Below are positions 52,294-61,925 of a stretch of 64,000 nucleotides of DNA, piece after piece (within the stretch, counting starts at the first letter, position 1; every line of letters starts with the position of its first letter). The notes beneath the pieces were generated by a model that saw only the letters and a list, made by a program, of their open reading frames with translations, searched no databases and was not told the origin of the DNA. Source of the DNA: Marinobacterium iners (GTDB taxonomy: Bacteria > Pseudomonadota > Gammaproteobacteria > Pseudomonadales > Balneatricaceae); the NCBI RefSeq assembly GCF_017310015.1, contig NZ_CP022297.1, positions 1,054,001-1,118,000 on the forward strand. The letters are read 5' to 3'. The position numbers and the translations under genes were made by a program.

Positions 52294-53598
52294 ATGCAAC
52301 CCGTTCCTGAACGTAAAGGCGCATTGCATTGGCGCACCATGCTGGCCGGATCGCAGATGCTGTTCGTGGCATTCGGTGCGCTGGTATTGATGCCGTTGTT
52401 GACGGGTCTGGATCCGAGTGTGGCGCTGTTTACCGCCGGGATCGGGACACTGCTGTTTCATCTGGTAACCGGGCTCACGGTACCGATTTTTCTGGCATCC
52501 TCGTTTGTTTTTATCGCCCCGATTACCTACTCAGTACAGAACTGGGGTGTGGCGGCTACGATGGGCGGTCTGATGGCTGCCGGTGGTGTCTACATGCTGC
52601 TGGCACTGGCGGTGAAGCTCAAGGGGGTCGGTTTTCTGCACCGAATCATGCCACCAGTGGTAACAGGGCCGGTCATCATGATCATCGGCCTGGGTCTGGC
52701 GCCGATTGCGGTCAATATGGCGATGGGCAAGAGCGGGGATGGTTCGCTTGAGCTGTTCCCCTATGAGCAGGCGATGCTGGTTTCCATGAGTGCGCTGGTG
52801 ACCACCCTTATCGTGGCTGTGTTTGCTCATGGCATCTTCCGCCTGCTGCCCATTCTGTCGGGTGTGGTGGCAGGTTACGCCGTGGCCCACTTTAGTGGGA
52901 TGGTGGATTACAGCCCGATCACCGAAGCACGCTGGGTGGCCATGCCGGCATTCGTGATGCCCGAGTTCCATTGGCAGGCGATCCTGTTCATGATCCCGGT
53001 GGCGCTGGCACCGGCCATTGAGCATGTAGGCGATATCCTGGCGATCTCAAACGTGACCGGTAAGGACTACGTGCGCAAGCCGGGGCTGCACCGGACCCTG
53101 TTTGGCGATGGCCTTGCCACCGCTGCGGCCTCGCTGTTCGGTGGCCCGCCCAACACGACCTACTCCGAAGTGACCGGTGCGGTGATGCTAACCAAGGCTT
53201 TCAATCCGGTGATCATGGTCTGGGCCGCAATCGTTGCCATTGCGTTGGCGTTCATTGCCAAGTTTGGCATGGCGCTGCAGACCATTCCGGCGCCGGTGAT
53301 GGGGGGCATTCTGATCCTGCTGTTCGGTTCCATTGCGGCGGTGGGGATGAATACCCTGATCAAGGCGCATGTGGATATGGCAGAGCAGCGCAATCTGGTG
53401 ATTGTGGCGACCACGCTGGTGTTCGGTATCGGTGGCATGGCAATGGGGCAGGGCGACCTGAGCCTGCAGGGCGTCAGCCTCTGTGGTGCGGTGGCAATCA
53501 TTCTGAATCTGATCCTGCCGCAGTCGAAGCAGGTGGATGATGATCTTCACGAAGAGCAGGAAGTGGTCGAGGACATGGTACACCACGCCCGCGACTGA
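52294..53598 (+). CDS. uraA: Uracil/xanthine permease (UraA, NCS2 family)
   Basis: A nucleobase:proton symporter of 434 residues with about 14 hydrophobic segments. NCS2 motifs include the N-terminal MLFVAFGALVLMPLLTGLDPSVALFTAGIGTLL region and the central PVALAPAIEHVGDILAIS with the substrate-binding glutamate, then GGPPNTTYSEVTGAV. The pairing with upp indicates uracil as the substrate. The C-terminal tail is acidic and cytoplasmic. Confidence 0.93.
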   Translation: MQPVPERKGALHWRTMLAGSQMLFVAFGALVLMPLLTGLDPSVALFTAGIGTLLFHLVTGLTVPIFLASSFVFIAPITYSVQNWGVAATMGGLMAAGGVYMLLALAVKLKGVGFLHRIMPPVVTGPVIMIIGLGLAPIAVNMAMGKSGDGSLELFPYEQAMLVSMSALVTTLIVAVFAHGIFRLLPILSGVVAGYAVAHFSGMVDYSPITEARWVAMPAFVMPEFHWQAILFMIPVALAPAIEHVGDILAISNVTGKDYVRKPGLHRTLFGDGLATAAASLFGGPPNTTYSEVTGAVMLTKAFNPVIMVWAAIVAIALAFIAKFGMALQTIPAPVMGGILILLFGSIAAVGMNTLIKAHVDMAEQRNLVIVATTLVFGIGGMAMGQGDLSLQGVSLCGAVAIILNLILPQSKQVDDDLHEEQEVVEDMVHHARD

Positions 53599-53605
53599 TC
53601 CTGCC

Positions 53606-53641
53606 GGCCGGTATCAACGCGAAAGGTAGCGGATACCGGCC
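53606..53641. repeat. Stem-loop at the uraA / coxE-like convergent junction
   Basis: A perfect 10-bp inverted repeat GGCCGGTATC / GATACCGGCC with a 16-base loop overlaps the last codons of the minus-strand CoxE-like gene, 8 bases after the uraA stop. No U-run on either strand; probably a 3-prime stabilising or attenuating stem shared by the two converging messages. Confidence 0.4.
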
Positions 53642-54789
53642 TCCAGCCCTTCCAGTGTCAGCGGGTACATATGACCCTCGACCTGCTGCCGAATCATCTG
53701 CGTGCTTTGGGTGTACTGCCAGTAGCGCTCGGATGAGGGGTTCAGCCAGATCACCTTGTCCCAGGTGTCCAATATCCGCTGCAGCCAGAGCTGCCCCGGC
53801 TCCTCGTTCATGTGTTCCACACTGCCGAAACGGTCCACCAGTTCATAGGGCGACATGGCAGCATCGCCGACAAAGATTACCCGGTAATCACGGCCGTAGG
53901 TGTGAAGTACATCCAGAGTTGGTATGGCTTCGTCGTAACGGCGACGGTTGTCGCGCCAGACCTTTTCGTATACGCAGTTGTGAAAGTAAAAGTATTCCAG
54001 GTGCTTGAATTCGGTGCGCGCAGCCGAGAACAGCTCTTCGCAGGTGCGGATGAACGGGTCCATGGAGCCGCCTACATCCAAAAACAGCAGTACCTTGGCG
54101 GCGTTGTGCCGCTCCGGCACCATTTTCAAATCCAGCAGGCCAGCATTGCGCGCCGTTGAGCGAATGGTGTCATCCAGATCAAGCAGGTCGGCGGCGCCGG
54201 TGCGGGCGAACTTGCGCAGTTTGCGCAGGGCAACCTTGATATTGCGCGTGCCCAGCTCCACGCTGTCATCCAGATTGCGGAACTGGCGCTGCTCCCAGAC
54301 TTTCACTGCACGTTTGTGTTTGCTCTCGCCACCGATTCGAACCCCTTCCGGGTTATAGCCGCTGTGACCAAATGGAGAGGTACCGCCGGTGCCGATCCAC
54401 TTGTTGCCACCGGCATGGCGTTCACCCTGTTCTTCCAGGCGTTGCTTCAGTGTGTCCAGCAGCTTGTCCAGACCACCCAGTGCCTCGATCTGTGCCTTTT
54501 CCTCGTCACTGAGTTGCTTGATGAATTCGCTGTCCAGCCAGTGCGAGGGGATCAAGGCGTCGGTAATATCCCCCTGTGCCTGCAGTCCGGCAAAATACTG
54601 CCCGAAGGCACGGTCAAAGCGGTCGTAGTACTTTTCGTCCTTGACCATACAGGCGCGGGCCAGCAGGTAAAAGTCATTCACGTCCAGACAGGCAACCTGC
54701 TGTTCCAGTGCGCCGATCAGGTCAAGCAGCTCACGCAGGGAAACCGGCACCTGTCCCTTGCGCAGCTGAGTGAACAGGTCGATCAGCAT
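53614..54789 (-). CDS. VWA domain protein, CoxE-like
   Basis: A 391-residue protein of the CoxE-like VWA family. The metal-ion adhesion site is FLDVGGSMDPFIR (around residue 222), followed by LEYFYFHNCVYEKVW and LHTYGRDYRVIFVGD. These proteins are co-chaperones of MoxR-type AAA+ ATPases and help insert metals or mature large enzymes. It overlaps the MoxR gene by 1 base (TGATG). No oxidoreductase or carbon-monoxide dehydrogenase genes are nearby, so the client is unknown. Confidence 0.9.
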   Translation of the reverse strand: MLIDLFTQLRKGQVPVSLRELLDLIGALEQQVACLDVNDFYLLARACMVKDEKYYDRFDRAFGQYFAGLQAQGDITDALIPSHWLDSEFIKQLSDEEKAQIEALGGLDKLLDTLKQRLEEQGERHAGGNKWIGTGGTSPFGHSGYNPEGVRIGGESKHKRAVKVWEQRQFRNLDDSVELGTRNIKVALRKLRKFARTGAADLLDLDDTIRSTARNAGLLDLKMVPERHNAAKVLLFLDVGGSMDPFIRTCEELFSAARTEFKHLEYFYFHNCVYEKVWRDNRRRYDEAIPTLDVLHTYGRDYRVIFVGDAAMSPYELVDRFGSVEHMNEEPGQLWLQRILDTWDKVIWLNPSSERYWQYTQSTQMIRQQVEGHMYPLTLEGLEAGIRYLSR

Positions 54790-55634
54790 CAGCGAGCCTC
54801 ACGGCGCGCCATGAAGGCTAGGCGCTGCAGCATGTGTACATCCTGCTCGTTTTTGAGCAGCGCACCATAGAGCGGAGGCATGGCGCTGGATGGGTCCTGA
54901 TTGGCCAGCACGTCAGCCGGAATGCGGTCAGCAAGCAGCAGCTTGAGCCAGTCAATTAGCTCTGATGTTGACGGTTTTTTCTTCAGACTGGGGACTTCGC
55001 GCAGGCGGAAGAATATTTCCAGTGCCTCGCGCACCAGCGTCTGCTCAACCTGCGGGAAATGCACATCGACGATGGACTGAAGGGTGTCCTTGTCCGGGAA
55101 GGCAATGTAGTGGAAGAAACAGCGGCGCAGGAAGGCGTCCGGCAGCTCCTTCTCGTTGTTACTGGTGATGATCACGATGGGGCGTTGACGGGCACGGACG
55201 CGTTCACCGGTCTCATACACATCAAACTCCATCTTGTCGAGTTCGGTCAGCAGGTCGTTGGGGAATTCGATATCGGCCTTGTCGATCTCGTCAATCAGCA
55301 GTACGACCTGCTCGTCAGCTTCAAACGCCTGCCACAGCATCCCCTTGCGGATGTAATTGCGAATATCATGCACGCGATCGTCACCCAGCTGCGAATCACG
55401 CAGGCGGGAAACGGCATCGTAATCGTACAAGCCCTGCTGAGCCTTGGTGGTGGACTTGATGTGCCAGCGCAGCAAAGGTTTGCCCAGTGCGGTGGCCAGC
55501 TCTTCAGCCAGCATGGTCTTGCCGGTGCCGGGCTCGCCCTTGACCAGCAGCGGTCGTTGCAGGGTGATGGCGGCGTTGACGGCCATCTGCAGATCGTCGG
55601 TGGCAACGTAGCGGTCGGTACCTGAAAACTTCAT
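54789..55634 (-). CDS. MoxR family AAA+ ATPase
   Basis: A 281-residue AAA+ ATPase. Walker A is GEPGTGKTMLAEELA (residues 33-47), Walker B is VVLLIDEIDKADIEFPN, and sensor 1 includes VIITSNNEKELPDAFLRR. MoxR ATPases act as maturation chaperones with VWA partners, here the CoxE-like protein encoded directly downstream. Short C-terminal domain as usual for the family. A 150-bp gap separates it from ppa on its upstream side. Confidence 0.93.
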   Translation of the reverse strand: MKFSGTDRYVATDDLQMAVNAAITLQRPLLVKGEPGTGKTMLAEELATALGKPLLRWHIKSTTKAQQGLYDYDAVSRLRDSQLGDDRVHDIRNYIRKGMLWQAFEADEQVVLLIDEIDKADIEFPNDLLTELDKMEFDVYETGERVRARQRPIVIITSNNEKELPDAFLRRCFFHYIAFPDKDTLQSIVDVHFPQVEQTLVREALEIFFRLREVPSLKKKPSTSELIDWLKLLLADRIPADVLANQDPSSAMPPLYGALLKNEQDVHMLQRLAFMARREAR

Positions 55635-55784
55635 CGGCTTCTCTGTCGGTTGCTATGGGTCGGTTGGTAAAAGACAGTGGCCAGTGTATCAGAACAGGTC
55701 GGGCAGAAAAGAGAGGTAAGGTGAGGATCGATAAGGGGGAGAGCGGGGAGATGTGACAGAGCACATCCCCCGTGGAAGCGAGTC

Positions 55785-56318
55785 TTACTTGGCGGCTTCG
55801 TATGCAGCAGCAGACTTCACGATCTCGGCGCGCGCGGCGTCGGCGTTGGCCCAGCCTTCAACCTTGACCCACTTGCCCTTTTCGAGGGTTTTGTAGTTCT
55901 CGAAGAAGTGGGCGATCTGGTCACGGGTCAGCTGAGGAATATCGTCAACATCATGAATATCGTTGTACGCCTGGCTCAGTTTCTCGTGCGGAACGGCAAC
56001 CAGTTTGGCATCACCGCCGGCTTCGTCGGTCATGTTCAGGATACCGACCGGACGGCAGCGAATGACAGAACCGGTCATTACCGGGTGCGGGGTCAGCACC
56101 AATACGTCCAGGGGATCGCCATCGTCTGCCAGAGTGTTGTTGATGTAGCCGTAGTTGGCCGGATAGAACATCGGGGCAGCCATGAAACGGTCAACGAAGA
56201 TCGCATCAGCGTCTTTGTCGATCTCGTATTTAACCGGGGAGCTTTCCGCCGGGATTTCGATGATCACGTAGATGTCATTCGGCAGATCTTTGCCGGCAGG
56301 GACTTTCTCGAAGCTCAT
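55785..56318 (-). CDS. ppa: Inorganic pyrophosphatase
   Basis: Family I soluble pyrophosphatase, which pulls biosynthetic reactions forward by hydrolysing PPi; 177 residues, hexameric type in E. coli. The active-site signature is DDGDPLDVLVLTP and upstream GYINNTLA; YEIDKDADAIFVDRF matches the N-terminal half. It stands as a single gene; a TATACT element lies about 50 bases upstream but has a poor -35. An imperfect GGGG-ATGTG stem lies just downstream (55744-55770) without a U-run. Confidence 0.97.
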   Translation of the reverse strand: MSFEKVPAGKDLPNDIYVIIEIPAESSPVKYEIDKDADAIFVDRFMAAPMFYPANYGYINNTLADDGDPLDVLVLTPHPVMTGSVIRCRPVGILNMTDEAGGDAKLVAVPHEKLSQAYNDIHDVDDIPQLTRDQIAHFFENYKTLEKGKWVKVEGWANADAARAEIVKSAAAYEAAK

Positions 56319-56422
56319 GAGCTGTTTTCCTGTTATCGATTACAAGGACAGAACGTATAGCGGGCCGCAGTATAAACTGCCCAGCAGCCCGCCGGAATAC
56401 GACTTACAGGTGAAACGCCTGT

Positions 56423-57394
56423 TCAGCAGTCGCAGTGGTACTGCAGCAGCGTCTCGACTTCTTCGCGTGAACCCAGCGCCACGGATACGCGCTGATGGAT
56501 GTGGTCAGGCTGAATATCCAGTATGTCGCTGTAACATGTGCTGGAGATGCCACCGGCCTGCTCGATCAGCAGGCTCATCGGATTACCTTCGTACATCAGA
56601 CGCAGTTTGCCGGGCTTGGCGGGTTCGCGTGCATCCCAAGGGTACGTGAAAATACCGCCACGGGTCAGGACACGATGCACCTCGGCCACCATGGAGGCGA
56701 TCCAGCGCATGTTGTAGTTCTTGCCACGGGGGCCTTCGGCACCCTTGAGCAGGTCGTCAACATAGTTGCGCATCGAAGGTTCCCAGAAGCGGTGGTTCGA
56801 CATGTTAATGGCGAACTCTTTGGTTTCTTCGGGGATCTTGACGTTTTCACGAGTCAGCAGGAAATCACCGGTGTGAGCAAGGGTAAACATGTTGACGCCA
56901 TGCCCGGTGGTCAGTGCCAGAACCGCTGAAGGACCATACAGTACATAGCCGGAAGCCACCTGTTTGCGACCTGCCTGCAGGAACATGTCCACATTATCAT
57001 CCGTGGCGCCCTCAGGGGCTTCAAGGATGGAAAAGATGGTGCCCACGGAAACATTGATGTCGATGTTGGAAGAGCCGTCCAGAGGGTCGAAAGTCACCAG
57101 GAAGCGACCATTTGGGTTGCCGAAGACAGGGTCGTCTTCCTCTTCAGACGCGAGGCCGCGGACAAGAGGATTGTCGAGCAGCACCTTTTTCAGCACGTCG
57201 TTGGAAATGACATCCAGCTTCTTCTGGGTTTCACCCTGAACGTTGGTGTCATTGGTGGTGCCGAGAATACCGGCCAGAGCGCCCTCTCGCAGTTGCAGTG
57301 CGATCTCCTTGCAGGCGATCATCAGTGTGTCGATCAGTTCAACGAGTTCGAGGTCGGTGTCGTGGTGTTTCAGGTAGTTGCTGAGCAGCTGCAT
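56423..57394 (-). CDS. fbp: Fructose-1,6-bisphosphatase, class 1
   Basis: Gluconeogenic enzyme hydrolysing fructose 1,6-bisphosphate; 323 residues. The metal-binding FDPLDGSSNIDINVSVG and substrate-site KLRLMYEGNPMSLLIEQAGG are intact. The N-terminal DTDLELVELIDTLMIACKEIA matches the class 1 start. Monocistronic, divergent from mpl across a 158-bp gap. Confidence 0.96.
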   Translation of the reverse strand: MQLLSNYLKHHDTDLELVELIDTLMIACKEIALQLREGALAGILGTTNDTNVQGETQKKLDVISNDVLKKVLLDNPLVRGLASEEEDDPVFGNPNGRFLVTFDPLDGSSNIDINVSVGTIFSILEAPEGATDDNVDMFLQAGRKQVASGYVLYGPSAVLALTTGHGVNMFTLAHTGDFLLTRENVKIPEETKEFAINMSNHRFWEPSMRNYVDDLLKGAEGPRGKNYNMRWIASMVAEVHRVLTRGGIFTYPWDAREPAKPGKLRLMYEGNPMSLLIEQAGGISSTCYSDILDIQPDHIHQRVSVALGSREEVETLLQYHCDC

Positions 57395-57552
57395 CTGTGA
57401 ATTCGGCCTTTGTTTGATCCGATGGGAAAGACGCGCTGAATTGTACGCTATCCTGATGGATTTTGCATAAGAACAGATCGTTTCCGGTGCGGTTTTCGTA
57501 GCGCCAAGCTGATATGATGCGATGCATTCAGAACAAGAAAAGGAGCATCCGA

Positions 57553-58935
57553 GTGCACATCCATATTCTCGGAATTTGCGGTACCTTCATGGGGTCGCTG
57601 GCGATACTGGCCAAACAGCTGGGGCACCGGGTCACCGGCTCGGATGCGAATGTCTATCCACCCATGAGCACGCAGCTGGAGCAGCAGGGAATTGAGCTGA
57701 TCCAGGGTTACGATCCGGTGCAACTGGAGCCGGCCCCCGATATGGTGGTCATCGGCAACGCCATGAGTCGCGGCAACCCCTGTGTTGAGCATGTGCTGGA
57801 GCATAATTTGCGCTACACCTCGGGTCCTCAGTGGCTACACGACAATCTTTTGGCCGACCGCTGGGTGCTGGCGGTAGCCGGTACCCATGGTAAAACCACG
57901 ACCGCTACCATGTTGGCCTGGATTCTTGAACAGGCGGGCATGTCGCCCGGTTTTCTGATAGGCGGCGTGCCGCTCAACTTTGAAACCTCTGCCCGTATCG
58001 GAGAAACCCCTTTCTTTGTGATTGAAGCGGACGAATACGACACTGCCTTTTTCGATAAGCGTTCGAAGTTTGTGCACTATCACCCCCGCACCCTGATTCT
58101 GAATAACCTTGAGTTCGACCACGCGGATATCTTTCCTGATCTGGCGGCGATTCAGCGCCAGTTCCATCACTTGATGCGGATCTTGCCCGCCACCGGACAG
58201 GTTATCATGCCGGCAGATTCGGCAGCGCTTGATGATGTAATCGACATGGGGTGCTGGAGTGAGCGAGTACTGACTGGCTTTGATCGTCGTGCCAGCTGGT
58301 CGGCTCAGCTTCTGAGCGAAGATGGCAGTCACTTTTCCGTTCAGCACCAGGGCGAGAGTCTGGGCGAAGTGTGCTGGTCACTGACCGGCCTGCACAACGT
58401 GAGCAATGCGATTAATGCACTGGTGGCGGCACGTCATGTTGGCGTTCAGCCAGAGCATGCGATTGAAGCGCTGAGCCAGTTCGGCGGTGTCAAGCGGCGA
58501 ATGGAGCGGTTGGGCGAGGTGGCCGGGATCACCGTGTATGACGACTTTGCGCACCACCCCAGTGCAATTCAGACCACGCTGGAGGGGCTGCGTGCCCGTG
58601 TGGGCAAACGCCAGGCAGTGGTGGCCGTGATTGAACTGCGCTCCAACACCATGAGGCTGGGTGCCCACAAGGCACAGCTTGCCGAAGCAACCGCCATGGC
58701 GGATCAGGTGTACTGGTATCAGCCGGAAGGGCTGGACTGGTCGCTGGATGAAGTGGTGGCACAGAGCCCTGTCCCGGCACGGCTGGAAACGGAAATATGT
58801 CCGCTTGTTAACCGTCTGGCAAGCGAATTGCCGCGCGGTGCGCAGGTCGTGATCATGAGTAATGGCGGCTTTGGCGGTATTCACCAGAAGTTGCTGAAGG
58901 CGCTGGAGCAGCGGGAGTCGATTCATGTCCTCTGA
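57553..58935 (+). CDS. mpl: UDP-N-acetylmuramate:L-Ala-gamma-D-Glu-meso-DAP ligase
   Basis: Mur ligase that reattaches recycled murein tripeptide to UDP-MurNAc; 460 residues. The GTG at 57553 follows AAAGGAGC and gives the family start (HIHILGICGTFMGSLA); 13 upstream codons were rejected. The ATP loop is AVAGTHGKTTTATML (108-122), and FVIEADEYDTAF and YDDFAHHPSAI follow. It overlaps ubiX by 11 bases. It is divergent from fbp, an arrangement also seen in E. coli and Pseudomonas. Confidence 0.95.
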   Translation: MHIHILGICGTFMGSLAILAKQLGHRVTGSDANVYPPMSTQLEQQGIELIQGYDPVQLEPAPDMVVIGNAMSRGNPCVEHVLEHNLRYTSGPQWLHDNLLADRWVLAVAGTHGKTTTATMLAWILEQAGMSPGFLIGGVPLNFETSARIGETPFFVIEADEYDTAFFDKRSKFVHYHPRTLILNNLEFDHADIFPDLAAIQRQFHHLMRILPATGQVIMPADSAALDDVIDMGCWSERVLTGFDRRASWSAQLLSEDGSHFSVQHQGESLGEVCWSLTGLHNVSNAINALVAARHVGVQPEHAIEALSQFGGVKRRMERLGEVAGITVYDDFAHHPSAIQTTLEGLRARVGKRQAVVAVIELRSNTMRLGAHKAQLAEATAMADQVYWYQPEGLDWSLDEVVAQSPVPARLETEICPLVNRLASELPRGAQVVIMSNGGFGGIHQKLLKALEQRESIHVL

Positions 58936-59563
58936 CAGTGGTTTTGCTGGGCGTGTGACGCTGGCCATTACCGGCGCATCCGGTGTTCAGTATGGGTTGC
59001 GTCTTCTGCAGTGCCTGTTGGCGCAGAACCAGCAAGTGCTGTTAATGGTGTCGAAAGCAGCCCAGGTTGTGATCGCAACCGAGACCGACCTCAAACTCCC
59101 AGGATCGCCCGATGCAATGGAACACTTTCTGACTGAGCAGTACGGCGCCATGGCAGGTCAGCTGTGTGTGTTCGGGCGCGAACAATGGATGGCTCCGGTG
59201 GCGTCCGGTTCGGGTGCGCCTTCTGCCATGGTTGTGTGTCCCTGCAGTACCGGTACCCTGTCGGCCATCGCCTGTGGTGCCAGCAATAACCTGATCGAGC
59301 GGGCGGCAGATGTGGCATTGAAAGAGCGCAGGCAGCTGATACTGGTACCCCGCGAGGCGCCTTATTCCGAGATCCATCTGGAGCATATGCTCAAGCTGAC
59401 TCGCATGGGGAGTGTCATCATTCCGGCCAGCCCCGGATTCTATCATCGCCCACAAAGTGTCGAAGATATGGTGGACTTTGTAGTGGCGCGTATCCTGTCG
59501 CAACTTGGGCTCGAACAAGCACTGTTGCCACGCTGGGGTGAGGCGCTGATTCAGGGCGGGTGA
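58925..59563 (+). CDS. ubiX: Flavin prenyltransferase UbiX
   Basis: Makes the prenylated FMN cofactor used by UbiD decarboxylase in ubiquinone synthesis; 212 residues. The FMN-binding N-terminus is LAITGASGVQYGLRLL (13-28), with MVVCPCSTGTLSAIACGASNNLIERAADV and LVPREAPYSEIHLEHML further on, all family signatures. It overlaps the mpl end by 11 bases; the mpl-ubiX pair is common in pseudomonads. Confidence 0.96.
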   Translation: MSSDSGFAGRVTLAITGASGVQYGLRLLQCLLAQNQQVLLMVSKAAQVVIATETDLKLPGSPDAMEHFLTEQYGAMAGQLCVFGREQWMAPVASGSGAPSAMVVCPCSTGTLSAIACGASNNLIERAADVALKERRQLILVPREAPYSEIHLEHMLKLTRMGSVIIPASPGFYHRPQSVEDMVDFVVARILSQLGLEQALLPRWGEALIQGG

Positions 59564-59617
59564 TTTGTTCACTCCAGCTGATTACAATAGCCCCGTTTTT
59601 GACCGACCGAGAAGACT

Positions 59618-60307
59618 ATGTCCAAGATACTGGCCCTGGATACCTCTACCGATGCCTGTTCAGCGGCGCTGCTGCTGGGTGATCAGTTGACTGATCGCTT
59701 TGTCATCGAGCCGCGCCGCCATACCCATCTGTTGTTGCCGATGGTTGAAGAGCTGCTGGCTGAAGCCGGTGTGGCTTTGAACAGTCTGGATGCCATCGCC
59801 TTTGGCCGTGGCCCCGGCTCTTTCGCCGGCATTCGCATTGCGACCGGAGCCGCTCAGGGGTTGGCGCTGGCAGCAGATCTGCCGGTGGTGCCGGTTTCAA
59901 CCCTGAAGGCGATCGCCTGGGCAGAAGGTGAAGACAGCTGCTCGCAGTTGACGGTGCTGGACGCTCGCATGGACGAGGTCTACTGGTGTGCATGGCAGTG
60001 GCAGGACGGTGAGCCGGTTGCACTGGTCGAGGAACAGGTATGTGCCCCGGCACAGATCCACCTGCCGCCGGAAAGCCCTGTCCGGTCTTTTGTCGGGTTG
60101 GGCAGTGGCTGGTGTTATCGTGAGCGGATGCCGGAAGAGCTGGTGCGTCAGGTTCGTGAGATCAAAGCGGAGGTCTACCCGCAGGCCTCGGCGATGGCAC
60201 AGCTGGCTCAGCGAGTGTTCAAGCAGGGAGCAGCCATGGCGCCGGATGATGCGCGCCCAGTTTATCTGCGCGATCAGGTTGCCTGGAAGAAAAAGGATCA
60301 GCAGTGA
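59618..60307 (+). CDS. tsaB: tRNA threonylcarbamoyladenosine biosynthesis protein TsaB
   Basis: Component of the TsaBCDE system that makes the t6A modification at position 37 of ANN-decoding tRNAs. It has 229 residues of the ASKHA fold: ILALDTSTDACSAALLLGD at the N-terminus, then HLLLPMVEELLAEAG and FGRGPGSFAGIRIATGAAQGLA. It lacks the metal-binding histidines of TsaD, as expected of this inactive scaffold paralogue. It overlaps uppP by 4 bases. Confidence 0.95.
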   Translation: MSKILALDTSTDACSAALLLGDQLTDRFVIEPRRHTHLLLPMVEELLAEAGVALNSLDAIAFGRGPGSFAGIRIATGAAQGLALAADLPVVPVSTLKAIAWAEGEDSCSQLTVLDARMDEVYWCAWQWQDGEPVALVEEQVCAPAQIHLPPESPVRSFVGLGSGWCYRERMPEELVRQVREIKAEVYPQASAMAQLAQRVFKQGAAMAPDDARPVYLRDQVAWKKKDQQ

Positions 60308-61128
60308 ACTTCAGTGACTGGCTGCATACCTTTTGCCTGGCCGTGATTCAGGGGCTGACGGAGTTTCTGCCCATCTCCAGTTCGGCGCATCTGATTCTGC
60401 CTTCCCAGTTGCTGGGGTGGGAGGATCAGGGGCTGGCGTTTGATGTCGGCGTTCATGTCGGCACTCTGCTGGCGGTTGTCTATTATTTCCGTCGAGAGGT
60501 CAGTGGTATGGCCATGGCCTGGGGGCGTTCTTTGGGTGGGCCGTGCGATGCCGAAGGCAAGCTGGCCTGGTTGGTGGTGCTGGCGACTCTGCCCGCTATG
60601 TTCAGCGGGCTCATGTTTGCAGGCCTGATCGAACAGTATGGTCGCTCGATACTGGTGATAGCGGCTGCTACGCTGATTTTTGGCGTTTTGTTGGGCTGGG
60701 CTGACAGTCGCCGGCAGGAATGTCGCGGAATTCGTGAGCTGACGCGACGCGATGCTGTCATGATTGGTATGGCGCAGGCTTTGGCCCTGATACCCGGTAC
60801 CTCGCGTTCAGGAATCACCATTACGGCGGCTTTAATGCTGGGATTCGAGCGTCAGAGTGCTGCGCGGTTTTCATTTTTGTTGTCAATCCCGATCATATTT
60901 GGTGCCGGAGTGCTGCAGGTAGCGCGGCTTTCTGAGCAGGGCAGTGGTGCTCACTGGCTGCAGATTGGTGTCGGTACACTGGTTGCCGGACTCAGCGCGC
61001 TGGCCTGTATCCACCTGTTCCTCAAATGGCTGGATCGTGTTGGTATGATGCCGTTTGTCTGGTATCGGCTGGCGTTGGGGGTTGTGCTTTTGCTGGTCTG
61101 GTTGGCAGGCCCCGGGGGGCTGGTGTGA
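60304..61128 (+). CDS. uppP: Undecaprenyl-diphosphatase
   Basis: Integral membrane phosphatase (BacA type) that recycles undecaprenyl pyrophosphate for peptidoglycan and O-antigen synthesis; 274 residues, about eight helices. The two catalytic-site motifs are GLTEFLPISSSAHLILP (residues 18-34) and ALIPGTSRSGITITAALMLG (160-179). The GTG start overlaps the tsaB stop. It overlaps rsmJ by 4 bases. Confidence 0.95.
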   Translation: MNFSDWLHTFCLAVIQGLTEFLPISSSAHLILPSQLLGWEDQGLAFDVGVHVGTLLAVVYYFRREVSGMAMAWGRSLGGPCDAEGKLAWLVVLATLPAMFSGLMFAGLIEQYGRSILVIAAATLIFGVLLGWADSRRQECRGIRELTRRDAVMIGMAQALALIPGTSRSGITITAALMLGFERQSAARFSFLLSIPIIFGAGVLQVARLSEQGSGAHWLQIGVGTLVAGLSALACIHLFLKWLDRVGMMPFVWYRLALGVVLLLVWLAGPGGLV

Positions 61129-61925
61129 ATCTGGCCGTAGGTTGGCAGTATGAGGACGGCAGGGCAACAGCAGAAACATTGGCGCTTGAGCTTGGTCTTC
61201 CCTGTGTTGCGTCTCCGGATCTGGCCTCTGCCGAGCCTTGGCAGCAGGTGCTGTTGTTTGACTTGCAGGGACTGGCGCTTTACGCGACCGGGCCAAAACG
61301 CCCGGGACCTGTCAGGGCCGATTTCGTGTCCGGCGCGGTTGCGCATCGGCGTCAGTTTGGCGGCGGTACGGGGCAGCTGATCGCCAAGGCCTGCGGTATC
61401 AAGTCAGGCATACGCCCAACCATTGTTGATGCGACCGCAGGCCTTGGGCGAGATGCCTTTGTGCTGGCGACGCTGGGCTGTCAGGTACACATGCTGGAAC
61501 GCTCATCGGTTGTGCATGCACTTCTGGCAGCCGGGCTGGAACAGGCCCTCAGTGTGCCTGATCTGGCCGAAACGCTGCAGCGAATGACGCTGGAGCGGGC
61601 TGACGGGCGTACCTGGCTGCAGAAGTGTCCTGAGCAGCAACAGCCAGACCTGGTCTACCTTGATCCCATGTTCCCGCATACGGACAAGAAGGCTCAGGTC
61701 AAGAAGGAGATGCTGGCGTTCCGAGAGTTGGTGGGCCAGGATACCGATGATGCCGAGTTGCTGGCGGCGGCGCTAGAGGCTGCACGCTGTCGGGTGGTGG
61801 TCAAACGCGCCCGAAAGGCGCCTGCCATCACGGGTCAAAAGCCTTCCTACTCGCTGGAAGGCAAGTCCAGCCGCTATGACATCTATGCCCTGCGAGCGTT
61901 GGGTGGAGCCCAGAGTTCTCAGTAA
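61125..61925 (+). CDS. rsmJ: 16S rRNA (guanine1516-N2)-methyltransferase RsmJ
   Basis: Methylates G1516 of 16S rRNA; 266 residues from the GTG at 61125, chosen because it overlaps the uppP stop (GTGA) behind a GGGGGG ribosome site and gives the family length. Longer starts lie in uppP. The SAM motif is TIVDATAGLGRDAFVLATLG (99-118) and the catalytic motif is VYLDPMFPH. The end overlaps the convergent slyX gene by 7 bases. Confidence 0.92.
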   Translation: MNLAVGWQYEDGRATAETLALELGLPCVASPDLASAEPWQQVLLFDLQGLALYATGPKRPGPVRADFVSGAVAHRRQFGGGTGQLIAKACGIKSGIRPTIVDATAGLGRDAFVLATLGCQVHMLERSSVVHALLAAGLEQALSVPDLAETLQRMTLERADGRTWLQKCPEQQQPDLVYLDPMFPHTDKKAQVKKEMLAFRELVGQDTDDAELLAAALEAARCRVVVKRARKAPAITGQKPSYSLEGKSSRYDIYALRALGGAQSSQ

